Assembly: GCA_028456385.1 (NCBI GenBank)
Contig: JALNQF010000070.1
Location: 1-64,000, forward strand
Direction of reading: 5' to 3'
DNA from: Ophiosphaerella korrae
Lineage: Eukaryota; Ascomycota; Dothideomycetes; Pleosporales; Phaeosphaeriaceae
DNA length: 64,000 nucleotides
Below, piece by piece: positions 13,147-25,030 of the stretch (the stretch's first letter is position 1; each line of letters opens with the position of its first letter). The position numbers were made by a program, and so were the translations under genes. Below the pieces are notes generated by a model. The model saw nothing but the letters and a program-made list of their open reading frames with translations. It was not told the origin of the DNA and did no database searches.

Positions 13147-16038
13147 TAAGGCCTCTTATTATTTATCCCTTCTTTGTCTATAAATATAAGTTTATATACT
13201 ACTAAGGATTTAGATTCTTATATCTATCCTTTCTTTATTATATTTTTAATAAATTCTTGTTTAATTTTAGATTTATTTTTAGTCTTTTTATATACTAGGC
13301 TCTATTCTATATCTTTTCTTTCTTCTAAGTTTATTACTAAGTCTTATAGCTAATATTCTAGAAGATAATCTTTAGGTTATATAAGTTACTTTTCTTATTT
13401 CTTATATTTATCTAGGAATTCTCCTTTATATATACTTATATTAGCTTTTAATATGTCTTATTTAAGGTATCTAATTTTCTCTATTCTCTAGTTAATATTT
13501 AGGTTAGTTATCTATAACTATAGTATCTTTAAGATTATATCTTATTTATTATTAATTATTATTATGTCTATAACTATATTTTTAATTGTTATTTCTTCTA
13601 GCTCTAGTATAGAGAGAACTATCTCGAACCTAATAAGTTCCTAGAATAGTTTTCTTTTAATTATACTTAATTATTAATAGTACTTCTTTATTATATAACG
13701 TATTCTTTATATTTCTATAAACTTCTTTAATATAAAGTTTCTTATAGCTCTACTATTAAATATTAATTATACTTTTCTTCTTTAGTATATACCTCTTTTT
13801 ATAATATATAGACCTCTTATACTTTCTAGCTATTCTTACTTAGGTAATTTTATAAATTATCTATCTTTCTAAAGCTATAGCTTTACTTTAAGCTTATATT
13901 CTTTATATTTTAGATATTTATTATACGTATATTTATACTATAGTCTTCTTAAGACGTATTTTTTAGATAGCTTAGGTCTTAGCCTTACTACTATATATCT
14001 ATCTTTAGGTATTATTTCTTATCTAGTAATATCTTCTACTAGAATTACTTTTATATAGTCGTAGTTTCTTCTTCTTACTAGCTATACGTTATTTCTTACT
14101 TTAGGATTTCTATATATAATATAGTTTGTATTTAGGTATAATAGCTATACTATCTTAAAATGTACTAGATGTTCTAGATCTATTCTTTCGTCGTCTCTTT
14201 CTTAGTATTTATCTTTACTAGGTATTCTTTAAGTTAAGATATAGTATACTACTAGTATCTATAGTATATAGGCTTTATTAATCTATTATATTTTTTATAT
14301 AAAGTACTACTACTCCTTTTTTATAAGTATTCTTCTTACTATAACTATCTATTATTCTATCTATTATTAGAATACTATAAACTTTATATTCTTTAGGTTA
14401 TATATTATCTAGTCTTAATATACTTCTTCTATACTTATACCTAGTAAGTATTTCTAAATAAATTTCTATTCTTTATTTTATTCTACTATATCTATTATTA
14501 TATAGCTATTATAATTATATATATCTAACTAGGTATACTCTATACTTCTTATATTAATTTCTTTTCTATTGCTTTATAGTTCTTTAGAGGTAACTATAGT
14601 AGTCTTCTTATTCTTTACTTATCTTTTAGTAGAGATTAATAGGTTCTAGGGTTTTTCTCTTTTTAAGTCTTCTATTAATAGGTCTATTATACGTCTTATT
14701 TCTTTAAGCTATACTTACGTTCTTTTTTCTTTTATTACTACTACTCTTTATTTCCTATATAGAAACTATCTTACTCTCTATTTACTTAAGAAGTATATAT
14801 AGTAGTTGTCTTTATAATAAAAAGTCTAATAGAGTATTACGTATTACTGTTCTTTATTTTTAGCTACTTTCTCTTAAGGTTAAGCTTATATTTATAGTAC
14901 TTCTTTCTTCTTTTTAGTTATCTTTAAGTATATTTCTTTCTTTAGGTCTTTTTTATAATCTTTTATAATATGTCCTAGTTTCTTATATTTATAATATACT
15001 ATATCTTTTTTCTTTTATAATTAGTAGTCTTTTACGTTGTAGCCTTTTTTACTATAGTTAAAGTACGTAAAGTCTTTATTCTTCTTTTTCTTTCTATCTT
15101 TGTTTACGTTAAAGATTATAGGATCTCTTCTATTATAGTTGTTAGGTTTTCTCTAATACTTATTTATCTTCTATTCTTAAAAATTATTATATATATATAT
15201 TACCTATCTCTTTAGGGCTTCTAGTGTCCTTAGTTTATCTATCTAAATTAGTTTGTATTAGATTTCCTTATTTAGTCCTTGTTTAAACTTAGATATTAGG
15301 GATAGCTTATTCTATTCTATATTCTAGGATAGTTGTTTAAATTTTAATATATATTCTAGGACACTCTTATATTATTTAAGCCTTGTAAGCTTTTCTTTAG
15401 CTTGTTAAGTAATATCTATATTACTAAATACTACTCTTATTTGTTATATAAAGTACTTATAACTTCTAAAAATAGCTCTTATATTATCTTTCTATATTCT
15501 TAGAGTACGTGTTGTATAGTTTATCTAGTAAGGTTTAAACTATCTTATTGTATCTTCTTTAAGGTATATTCTAATATATACTACCTTCTTATCTTATATA
15601 TTAAAGTATAGTACTTATATATTAATCTAGAGTTATACTAAGGCTATAAAAGGTTTTAGTTTCTTTCTTATTTTATTTAACTTCTTAAGTACTAGTATCT
15701 TTAGTAGTTTCTTTATCGTACTTATTTCTAGTCTCTAGGTAATTTATTCTATCTAGTTTTGTCCTACTATAATAGCTTTAATCTAAAGTTTATTCTACTT
15801 AATATAGTCTTGTAGCTCTTTGTTTTAGGTTTCTATAGCGTTAATTACTAGTTTTATATCTTTTTTTTTAGAGATTAAGTTATTTAAATAATCTTTAATT
15901 ACTTTCTATATAGTATTGTCTAACTTATAGCTACTTATAGGTGCCTTAACTCTTTTTTTTGTTAAACTTTTTACTATTATATTAGCTAGACTATATACTA
16001 CTTACGCTTTACTTTTTATAATAACTAAATTAGCAAGG
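13147..16038 (-). mobile_element. Inverted gypsy chromovirus, 5' half (RT N-terminus to gag), RIP-dead
   Basis: Reverse complement of the complete element: 13147-13210 corresponds to about 9436-9385 (start of RT), 14990-15080 to the zinc-knuckle region near 7500-7640, and 15520-16030 to the gag start. It is followed by an LTR at 16038. Together with 3441-6120 it forms one family member interrupted by the + strand insertion, apart from a 575-base gap. Stops are everywhere. Confidence 0.75.
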
Positions 16039-16440
16039 TATAATAGAGTTACTAGAGTTAACTTCCTAATAACCTATTAAGGTATTAGTAGATTAAGAGG
16101 TAATAATAAAAGCTTATATTATAATTAGTAATAACTATAAATAATAGTTAATTTATATATATAATATTAAGTATTAGCGTTCTAGGTTAGAGATTAGATT
16201 ACTAATACTATCTTAATAATACGTATTACTAGTACTATATACTTAAACTAATTTATTTATATAACGTTATAAATTACTCTAATCTATTATATATATTTAT
16301 AGATTACTCTACGTCTTACGTGTCTAGGTTATAATAAGTTTCCTAATCTAGGTTGTTACCTTACTCCTCCTATACTTTGTTAGCGCTTAAGTTAAGACTA
16401 ATTAGTTCTATCTCGATTTCTCTTGTTATACTTATAACAA
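16038..16440 (-). repeat. 5' LTR of inverted gypsy element
   Basis: About 400-bp reverse-complement LTR, nearly identical to 3045-3440. It ends in the LTR-start motif near 16420-16440. Confidence 0.75.
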
Positions 16441-16454
16441 GTTTCTACTTTACT

Positions 16455-16530
16455 TATTCTATACTTTATTAGTACTTAAGTTAAAACTAATTAGCTCTAT
16501 TTTAGTTTCTCTTATTATACCTATAATAAT
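16455..16530 (-). repeat. Additional truncated gypsy LTR fragment
   Basis: Repeats the last roughly 75 bases of the preceding LTR (for example the ACTAATTAGCTCTAT stretch), directly abutting it. It is a remnant of a third LTR in the nest. Confidence 0.6.
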
Positions 16531-16539
16531 AGAAGTCTC

Positions 16540-17940
16540 TTTTACTTATAGATATAAGCCCTTAGCTTTTCTCTATAAAGCTAGCTATCTAGGCTAAGTA
16601 AGCTAATAAGAGCAGCTTAAATATAATAATATTAAGTAGCTAAAAAGTATAAGTTACGTAAAGTAAATAGATTATAAGTAAAATTTAATTATAATTATAG
16701 TACTTAATAAAATCTATTATAATATATAATCTATAGCTATTAAGGATAAGTAATTAATAGCTCTACTTAGCCTTTATCTTTATAGATTAATTAAATACTT
16801 ATTTAAGCTAGGCTAAGCTTATATTATTATTTATCTAGCCTAAGAGTAATAAAGTAAAGTAAGCTTAGCAATTATTAGGATTAAAAGCCTATAGCTAGCT
16901 ATCCTATATTAAGCTAGAAGCTAACTAATATATAAGGCTTAGCTTAAAATAAGATCTATTAGCGTAGATATAGGCTAGTAGTATTATCTACGCCTAATTA
17001 TTATCTTAGATATAAGCTTTAATCTTCTTTTCTTTATAGAGCCTCTTACTAAATACTTACTTTAAGTAAGTAAGTACTCTTAGTATAAAGCCCTTCTTAT
17101 CTATATTATACGTATTACAAAGCTCTATATTATATCAGCTAAACTTACTATATAGGAGCTTAAAGTAGAGGCTATACTTTAACTAAAAGTTAGCTTAGTA
17201 GCGTAAGTAATTAATACTAGTAGCTTAGCGTAAGATAAGATAAACATTGTAGCGCTAGATAAAGTAATTAACCTAGCTTTTTCTAAGCTCTTTTTTTATA
17301 ATATCTAAAGTAAAGTATTATATTATAAGCTATATAGAAAGTAGGCCTTACTTTATAAAGTGCTTAATATAGCGTATAAGCTCTAGCTTTTACTAAGAGT
17401 AGAGTACTTACTAGTTTTAAGCTTAGGCGTCTTATAAGATTATAGCGCCTTAGTATCTATACGTAAGTATTCTATAATTAATACTATACTTTACTATAAT
17501 TTAAGTATATATAAGCTTTTCTTTAGGCTCTAGTAATTCTATAGCTATAAGCGTAGCTATAATTAAGCTTATATTAATAAAGTTATTATATATTAAAGTT
17601 TTAGTATTATATTAAAAAAGTAGGTATTACGCTAAGTAGTATATTACTATACTTATTAGTTAAATAAATACCTTAGTATAATAAACACCCTAATACTTAA
17701 ATATATAAAGTATACTAACTTTAATACTTTATAACTCTACTAATATAGATCTAATTTAAGTAGCTATTAAAGTAATTAAATTATATAAACTAGGAGAAGA
17801 TTTCTTATATAAAAGAGTTACTAAGATATATAGTATAAACTAAGTTATACTAGCCTAAAGGTATAGAAGTACTACGTCTTTATATATAGCTACTAGAATT
17901 AATAAGATAAAACTTAACTTATAATAAAAGCTAAAGCTTA
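16540..17940. other. RIP-mutated AT-rich DNA, origin unclear
   Basis: Heavily RIP-altered, no open frame, rich in TAAG/CTTA words. Plus-strand translation through stops contains long quasi-coding stretches near 17390-17900, so it was probably once coding, but I do not recognise the family. Confidence 0.5.
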
Positions 17941-17949
17941 TTTAGTATA

Positions 17950-19560
17950 TTAAAGATCTTATAAAGAAAAGCCTACTACTTATAAAAAAGATAATATAAA
18001 ATTTTACTTTAACTATAGCTAAAAAGGCTATAAGAAAATACTAGGTAACGCGCTTTTTAAATAGAAATAAGAACTATCTTATCTCTTAGTAGATATTAGG
18101 TATAGACTATATATACTACTAGGCTAATTTAGAGATTAAATATAGACTTTACTTTAATCTCTTCTACTAGAAGATAGAATAGTATAAGATAGAGCCTTAG
18201 TATATATATAATATAGATAAGAAGAGTTTCTTAATTAGTATAATAGGTAGAAGTAAAAGGATCTTTAGTAAGTAAAAGTAGAAGAGAAAAGAAGTAAGAG
18301 ATTTACTTTAGGATAGCTTATATAAATAGATAACTATTCTAGCTTATATTAGGGTAGATAGAGAGGCTCTACTACCTAGTCTTATCTACTAAGCTAAATA
18401 AAGTAATATTTAATTATCTTAAGTTAAAGATATTAAATCTAGTAAATATTAAGTCTTAGTTTCTTTATCTCCTTCTAGATAGACTAATAATAAGATAGGC
18501 CTTATATAACTTAAATAGGTATTTAATTACTATACTAAGAAGAGTATATAGAGATCTTATTAACTCTTAATCTTAGATAGCTATAGATCTTATATTACTA
18601 TAGATTTTATTAAGTATTACTATTAGAATAAAATTCTCTTAGTAATCTTTCCTCTTTATTTAACTTATACCTTCTAACTACTTAATATAGTAATATTTAA
18701 GCTTCTTTTATCTACTTACTTATCTAAGCTTATAAACTACTTATACTATAGCTAAGGCTTTATACTAATTACTAAAAGTAACTTCTTTCTTTTATTCTAG
18801 CTTACCTAGATCTCTTCTTTTAAAAAAGAAACTATTTTAAAAGCTTTTAAAGTAACTAAGGTTTAGCTAAAGAACTCTAAAGTTATCTTTAAAAGATTCT
18901 ATCTATAAACTCTAGATAAAAATAAACTATTAAGTAGCTTACTATCTCTTAATAAAGCTAATTAGAGAAAGATAAAAGAGATAGTTTAGTTAGTTATAAA
19001 GAAGGGGTAAGAGAAATAAGTAAAAAAAATTACTTAATTACTCTACTATCTCTAAGTTTAAAATAAGCTACTTTACTATATAATAGAAAGGCTAAGAGAA
19101 GCTTTTACTATTAAAAAGAAGTATTAGAAAAAAATTAAAGCTCTTAACTTATAATAACGTTAAGAGACTTATAGTTATAATTAATTCTAGTTACTTAGAA
19201 AGATAAGAGAGGTATATATACGAGAAACTATGAAATAGAGAGAAAAGGTAGAAGAAAAACTCTAGAAAGCTAAGATAAAGAAGCTAAGAAAGGCTACTTA
19301 GCTCCTTAAAAAGAAAGAAGCTAAAGAAAGGCGTATTAAGAGAGAGAGGCTTAAAGAAGAGAGAGTAAAGGAGAAGGCTATAAAGGCTACTAAACGTACG
19401 CGCTAGAAAGAAGAGAGAGACTCTACTAAAGCTCTCTAATTATCCTAGAAGGGGAAGAGAAAGGCCTTAGCCTTAGTCTTAGTAAGTAGCAAGCGTTAGA
19501 AACGAGTACGTAGTGCTAGGCAAGTTTAAGATGCTAGCAAAGGTCAAGATGCTGCACTAC
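17950..19560 (+). mobile_element. pogo/Fot1-like transposase relic, RIP-inactivated
   Basis: Read through its stops on +, the region gives a DDE transposase of the fungal pogo (Tc1/mariner) type. A NIDKKSFLISIIGRSKR block near 18220 corresponds to the family's NMDEKGFLIGxxGRSKR motif with the first catalytic Asp. A LLILD...ITIDFIKYC-like block near 18570-18630 covers the second Asp. An FPPxxTxLLQxLD-like block near 18650-18690 covers the third. A basic Lys/Arg/Glu-rich tail (19230-19480) is typical of the C-terminus. Dozens of TAG/TAA codons replace CAG/CAA/TGG. Termini are unresolved. Confidence 0.7.
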
Positions 19561-19729
19561 TAAGGATTACATCACGTAGCTGCAACGTTAAGGTTCTAAA
19601 GAAATATAGATAGTGCAAATTAATCGTAAGCCTCTATTTACTACTCTACTACAAAATCTCATAATTACAGCTATTGTACATAGTGCTGCAGCCTCATCTT
19701 TGCGTCAAGCCTTTGGTGTTGGGGTGTTC

Positions 19730-20091
19730 ATTGTGCCGAGGTGTTCATTTAACCGACGGGCACGGTAGTTAAGCGAGCCGACGACGCATCAACTCAACAG
19801 CTGCGCATGAACACACCAGCATCAATCGGAGAACTAAGCCAATATTAGAGCTCACGAGCTGGCTCATGAGCTAGCCAAGTAGACTTCCAGTGCATCCGGA
19901 ACCTGTGGCGACCCCGAAGTGACGCGTCATCGACTCAACTAGCCGGGCGAGCCGGAGGACCAAGGTCCAACTGCGTTGACGTGCATGTACACCAGAGGGC
20001 AGAGCAGCAGGGAGGAATCAATCCACTCAATCAATCAATCACATTTACAACATCAGCTTTGTGTGCATCAATTTTGACATCAAATCTGACA
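19730..20091 (+). repeat. Diverged LTR-like copy of the TGTCAGATG family
   Basis: Contains the family's hallmarks (ACTCAACAGCTGCGCA-like, GAGCTGGCTCATGAGCTAG, GGGCAGAGCAGCAGG, CAATCAATCAATCAC) and ends GACATCAAATCTGACA like the better copies. The left boundary is unclear. It marks the edge between the RIP block and normal-composition DNA. Confidence 0.55.
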
Positions 20092-20311
20092 ATATTAACT
20101 CTCGGTTACTGAATCGATATAGTCCTAGCGTCCGAGTAATTGAATTTTCTCAATTAATTAATCAATCCGACTGATATAGATTGATTATTGCGAACCCTGT
20201 GCTTATGAGTAGAGAAGCTGTTTAAATAGAGGCTCAATTAGTTAAAGAAAAAGAAAGTATCAGAGACAAAGACTGATTGATCCATATTTTGCATTCCAAT
20301 GTAAATAACCT

Positions 20312-21408
20312 CTACCTACCCTTCCAAGATTGTTCTAGCATCGATTCCACAGTCATGGTCTGTATCTCAGGAAACATTTGGTTTAGAGTATTCTCCTCAG
20401 GCAGGTTGAAAGCTCCAGTCACCATCCACTGGCCTTCTACGGCAAAAATACGCTGAATGAATTCTTTCGGAACGTGTGCATACAGTTCACGATGGGAGGG
20501 TAGCTCAGTAACCTGATGTGTCTTGAGCTTGCCCATCGTGTCGTAATGAACTTCAAATTTCCCACCTACTTGATTGTTAGCACCATGATAATTCTCAATT
20601 TAGACAGGTTTGGTACCACGGATATCTTCCGCCTTCCTTAAAAACTCATTCCAAGTGATCTTTTCTCCAATTACGATAGATGTCTCAGGCCACTCTGCCT
20701 TTTTCAGAAGAGCTTTCACGAAACGTGCAAGGTCATAGGAATATGTAAAAACGATTGGTTGGTTTCCGTCACCAGGAATGCCGGCCATGCGGTTCGCAAT
20801 ATCGAGTGCGAATGGTGCTTCTCTAATGTAGCTCTTCAATTGCGGCGAAGCATAATAATCGAGCCACAGGCCATTCCAAAAACGAGTCACCTGGAGGTCT
20901 GTCTTCTTGGCTTCCTCAAATCCTTGCAGCCTCCACCCGGTGTGTGGTAGATCTTTCACTGTCCTTTTGTACGCGAGTCAGCTTTATTTTAAATTTATTT
21001 CAAAAGCGTCCGTACTCAGCTGGGTACGGCAAGCCATAATCACTGATAATGAAACGTCTTGTTACAGATGATGCAGCGGCAGCTCTAATAAGATTTATCT
21101 GTGCCTTCCCCGAGTCATCATCGAGAATCATTAAGCACGATATGACAGTGTCAACGTTATGCGCTTCAAGAACTGCTTGAATGGCAGCGACATTCTTGTA
21201 ATCAATTGCGATGATCTCGGCTTGATTTTTCACCTTTCTATTCTCCTGCGCCCATTGTTAACCGTCTCGTAAGTAGTTCATCCGTATTGACAGCGAAACT
21301 TACTGTACGCGAGAGAACAATAATTTTATGCTCTGGATCTTCGCTTAGAACATCGAGAATAGTCTTACCGACATGACCAGTCCCTCCAGCAATGGCGGTG
21401 AGTACCAT
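20312..21408 (-). CDS. NmrA-like / isoflavone-reductase-like NAD(P)-binding protein
   Basis: Four exons: 21304-21408, 21016-21245, 20617-20963 and 20312-20565, giving 311 aa. Introns of 58, 52 and 51 bp all have GT-AG ends and keep phase; intron 2 has a GCTGAC and intron 3 a GCTAAC branch site. The protein starts MVLTAIAGGTGHVGKT, a Rossmann GxxGxxG dinucleotide-binding motif. VDTVISCL, a DYGLPYPAE segment after the central sheet and a C-terminal EVHYD block fit the atypical short-chain dehydrogenase NmrA/isoflavone reductase family, cytosolic redox or redox-sensing proteins. Substrate cannot be predicted. The start is the first ATG before the glycine motif. No stop or frameshift, so this is probably a functional gene beside the RIP block. 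Confidence 0.85.
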
Positions 21409-21522
21409 GATGAAGTATACAATGAATTGCTTATTTGAATTCTCCATCCGATGTAACGGCAAATGATCCCTTTTTGACCCAAATCCATTAGGTTTGAACA
21501 ACCGGTTATTTTTGGTCCGTTA

Positions 21523-21590
21523 TTTGGTACGGACAACTTTGGACGAACAATTTTGGACGGGCAATTTTGGACGGGCAATTTCGGACGGAC
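21523..21590. repeat. 14-bp minisatellite upstream of the NmrA-like gene
   Basis: Four to five tandem copies of TTTGGACGGGCAAT with variants (GGTACGGACAAC, GGACGAACAAT). It lies about 115-180 bp upstream of the NmrA-like start codon, so it may sit in the promoter or 5' UTR. Confidence 0.7.
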
Positions 21591-21599
21591 GTGAAGTTG

Positions 21600-22240
21600 T
21601 TGAATCGGATTAGCGTCATGGTGAACCGAAGAAGAGTATTAATATCCAAAACAGCAATCACAAGGACTAGCTAGTCAGTTATAAGAGCGGAGCTGCCGTG
21701 CTCGGTGAAATGTTGTTGACCGAAGCTGTACTGATACTACTATACGGAATTTGGGGCTAGGTCCAACATAGAATATTGTCGGTAGTAACGGAGCGCCACT
21801 GACTTCCGCCCTAGCCTTGCCCATCTGTCTTTTATCGTGGTCGCAGCTATTTATTAACTACCGGTATTATATGAATTCCGCCTTGGAAGGACCCGGACTA
21901 GTTGCAGAAGACCAATCAAGTCTTTTAGTACCTACTAAATAAGTTAACGTATTAGTATACTAAGAGGGCTAGGATACTAAGAGAGCTACTTTTTCTTAAT
22001 ATAACTAGCTTCTTATATAAAATATAATACTAACTTAGTAAAAAGATAGAATTGTTCTTAAAGTTTAGATCTATACTAAATAACCAAACTATACTAAATA
22101 ACCAAACTATACTACTAAGGTAGGGCTAGGTTGCCCTTAGGGCAAAGATAGACTAATTGTAACGAAGGGTCTCCGAACACTGGAGACTCTCGTGAACTCT
22201 GGTACGAGTTGAGGGGGCGGGGCCGATACACCAAAGATCA
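21600..22240. other. Intergenic, partly RIP-like
   Basis: No coding signal. 21920-22120 is AT-rich with RIP character and contains a short tandem duplication (TAACCAAACTATACTAAA twice near 22080-22110). The rest is ordinary intergenic sequence. Confidence 0.5.
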
Positions 22241-22244
22241 TGAC

Positions 22245-22437
22245 ATTATATAGTTGTAATCCAAAGCGGGGCTAATGCGCTACATAGGCGCATAAAAGGC
22301 TCGATACTTGCGAAGAGAGTAAAGCAAGTATTATTCTCCCTTAGATACTAGTAGTACTATCGAATACTATCTGTCATCCCTTCACTATCTCCTGTGGCCT
22401 ACGGCAAGTACTATTGTCTTCTAGCTACCTCTTAACA
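22245..22437 (-). repeat. Dispersed repeat (second LTR-like family), copy 1
   Basis: About 190 bp ending CTAGCTACCTCTTAACA; in reverse complement it starts TGTTAAGAGGTAGCTAG and contains CTTTTATGCGC, a possible TATA-like promoter motif. Related copies are at 22640-22828 (same strand) and 37763-37950 (opposite). A TG start and promoter-like box suggest an LTR, but no internal coding region or target duplication is seen. Confidence 0.6.
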
Positions 22438-22639
22438 CTAATACTATAGCTTTATAAAGGACTACCTACCCCTAGAGGTAAAGTGTAATAGGGTAGGAGG
22501 TCGTCGACTACCTACTACGTAAGGGAGGGGGTGTTAGGCTTCGGCGCCTAACAGCTAGCAACACTAGTTACTCGGCCTAGTAGAGCTCGACGACAGCGCT
22601 AAGCGTACCCTAATAACTCCCCGCCCTAGACCCCTTACA

Positions 22640-22828
22640 ATAGTATTAGTCTAGAGTAGGGCTAATACGCTACTCTAGCGCATAAAAGGCTCTACACTTA
22701 CGAATAGAGTAAAGTAAGTATTATTTTCCTATACTAGTAGTACTTAGATTAAAAATACTATTTATTATCCCTTTACTATCTCCTACAGCCTACGGCAAGT
22801 ACTATTGTCTTCTAGCTACCTCTTAACA
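22640..22828 (-). repeat. Dispersed repeat (second LTR-like family), copy 2
   Basis: Second copy, more RIP-altered than copy 1 (GGCTAATACGC for GGCTAATGCGC; many C-to-T changes). The 22438-22640 spacer contains a perfect short hairpin (GTTAGGC / GCCTAAC) near 22531-22553. Confidence 0.6.
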
Positions 22829-23439
22829 ATTAGATCGCTAGTAATAAGCCTATCTAGGCTAATTTTAAAGCTAGACTAATTTGTTAGGTCTACTAACGCT
22901 TTGTAGTCTCTCCTAAGAGAGGCGTGCTTGACTTTATATCTAGCCTTATCTACGGCGACGGTAGAGACACAAGAGACCTTGGCAGCCGCAGTAATCTACG
23001 CTTCTGCCTTGTACCCCGAGTCTGCGCGTAGGCCACAATCTATTAACTCTACTAACGAGTTGATGAGAGCGAGCTCCATCGTAGTTGTCCATCTCTATAG
23101 TGTATTTGACTGCGATTGCGACGACACGAAGAATGTTAGCGACTGCGATAGCTCTCGCGGCGGCACTGGCAATTGTGACGACGCTGGCGACTCTGAGAGT
23201 GGCCAAGATAGTGAGCGTCACGATAAGGCGAGCTGGGCTACGCGCTCAAGAGCGACGTCGATTGGCGTAGCTAGCTGGTCTATGAGGTCGATTTAGTGCG
23301 AGAGACTAACGCGCTGAAGAGGTGAGGACAAAAGTTTGCACCGAACACACCTAGTTTACGTCCATCCAAATTCAGTAATGCTGGCGCGCGCCGCTGCTGC
23401 GCCCTCGGCCACTTACTCGGGACAACTACCCAGCGCGCC

Positions 23440-24193
23440 GCGACGAACAGGCCCTTACTCGAATCAAGGGCGGTGGGGTGCAGCAGAAGAGCTGGTTGTG
23501 CAAGTAATAGAGATGAGCAAGAAGAAACTCGGCGCGGACCATCCTGGCACGCTGACCAGCATGGGCCTTCTAGCACTGATATATTAGGATCAAGGACGAA
23601 GGACGGACGCTGAAGAGCTAGGGCTGCTGCTGACAATGGAAAGTTTTAAGAGAGTATTTGGCGCGGAACACCCAAACACGCTAACTAGCATGGCTTACCT
23701 AACGTTGGCGTATTTAGATCAAGGGTGATAGAGGGAGTCTGAAGAGCTAGGTGTGCAGGTAAAGGAGACTAGAGAGAGGGTGCTTGGGTCAGAACATCCA
23801 GGCACGCTTACCAGCATAAACAGCCTGGCATCAACGTACCGGAATCAAGAGCGGTAGAAGGAGGCCGAGGAGCTGTGTGTGCAAGTGATAGAAATAGGGA
23901 AGAGGGTACTTGAGTCGGAGCATCCGGACACGCTGACTAGTATGGCCGACCTCGCACTTACGTTGAAGTCCCAACGCCGGAATGAAGAGGCCATCTCACT
24001 AACGCTTAACTGCTTTCAACTGCGGAAACAGATTCTTGGTCCTCAGCATCCCAACACAGAGATATCACTTGAAACTTTAAATAAGTGGGCAGAGGAGGAA
24101 CAGAATAATGGGGGTTTAACACGACTTTATTTTGTAGGTTCTGTTCTTGTAGCTCTCCTAGGCGTAGCCGTAAAGAGGTTGCTTAGTAAATAA
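23440..24193 (+). pseudogene. TPR-repeat (kinesin-light-chain-like) NLR C-terminal pseudogene
   Basis: Read through stops, the + strand gives four to five 42-aa TPR repeats of the type NQGRWxxAEEL...KKxLGxxHPxTLTSM, as in fungal NB-ARC/NACHT-TPR STAND proteins. It ends in ETLNKWAEEEQNN and a hydrophobic tail, LYFVGSVLVALLGVAVKRLL, that could be a membrane anchor. In-frame stops sit where Trp or Arg is expected (YWDQG read as Y-stop-DQG near 23585, RW as two stops near 23728, W near 23855). All are TGG-to-TAG or CGA-to-TGA transitions, consistent with RIP. The nucleotide-binding part is absent upstream. Confidence 0.75.
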
Positions 24194-24266
24194 AGCTCGC
24201 GAAAACCCTGGATATCTACTATGTAGTTATTCCTAGAACTATTACAAATACAGAACAGTAGAGCAG

Positions 24267-24646
24267 TGTCAGATAAGATGAGGTGAGGTGGATCTCAGCG
24301 ATCGATCTGGTGATGCTAGTGCGCGATGCTAGCTCGCCTCTAACTCAACCACATCAACTCAACCACGGCGCACCAACTCAACTGCGACGCATCAACTCAG
24401 CTGTAATGCACCGACGCAGCTGCGATGCACAGACTCAGCCGTGGTGCATCCCTTTGACAGGGCCATAAAAGGAGAGTAGCTACCAGGTGACGCGTACAGA
24501 AGTGCAACTCCGAGGCAGGAGAGTAATCGAAGAACATCAAGGATTATATCAATAGCTGCCAGAGGGCAGATAATAGTCGGAGCACTCAATAAACTCAATT
24601 CTTACCTCTACGTGCACGAGTATCTGAGTGACCATCAAATCTAACA
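24267..24646 (+). repeat. LTR-like element, TGTCAGATG family
   Basis: Starts TGTCAGATAAGATGAGG and ends CCATCAAATCTAACA, with a polymorphic CTCAAC/CATCAACT tract, CCTTTGACAGG and a CATAAAAGG box. It lies between two oppositely oriented TPR pseudogenes. Flanks (AGCAG / CGGCA) are not a clean target duplication. Confidence 0.7.
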
Positions 24647-24659
24647 CGGCATCTAGTTG

Positions 24660-25030
24660 CTCTGCCTCCTATCGAGCTAAAGCATCCAAGATTAAGCTAG
24701 AGTTAGGATGATTAGGTTTGAAAACATGGTAGCAGAGCCGCACACACTCTCTCATAAGATATATAGCTTTAGCAGTCCGACCCTGTTCTTTCCAGGTAAA
24801 AGCAAGATTGTTCATGGCTCGTCAGCGTGTCGGGATGGTCTGCTCCCAGCTTCTTCTTGCTCGTCTCCATCACTTGCACAAACGGCTCTTCGGCAGCATC
24901 CTACTGCCCTTGATTCCCGTAAGTCGCCGCTAGGTTGGCCTCTTGCTCTATCCCTCTCTATCACCACAACCACTGAAGTGGACCAAGCCAGCAAGGCGCT
25001 GGTGCAAGTTCTACCTGCAGGTGTATCTAG
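24660..25030 (-). pseudogene. TPR-repeat pseudogene fragment, minus strand
   Basis: Minus-strand translation gives AATYGNQGQ-stop-DAAEEPFVQVMETSKKKLGADHPDTLTS and then, after a one-base frameshift near 24817-24823, MNNLAFTWKEQGRTAKAIYLM...PNHPNSSLILDALAR followed by a stop. These are the same TPR units as at 23440-24193 but inverted. One stop is a Trp-to-TAG change. It is probably the 3' end of another NLR-TPR gene copy. Confidence 0.7.

Noticed and set aside
22928..23296. 122-codon frame on + with overlapping frames on both strands
   Set aside because: Repetitive GCGACG-like composition keeps several frames open at once; no domain or start context, and it is not continuous with the TPR pseudogene.
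23280..23636. Minus-strand frame opposite the TPR pseudogene
   Set aside because: Shadow of the TPR coding strand, which has clear family motifs on +.
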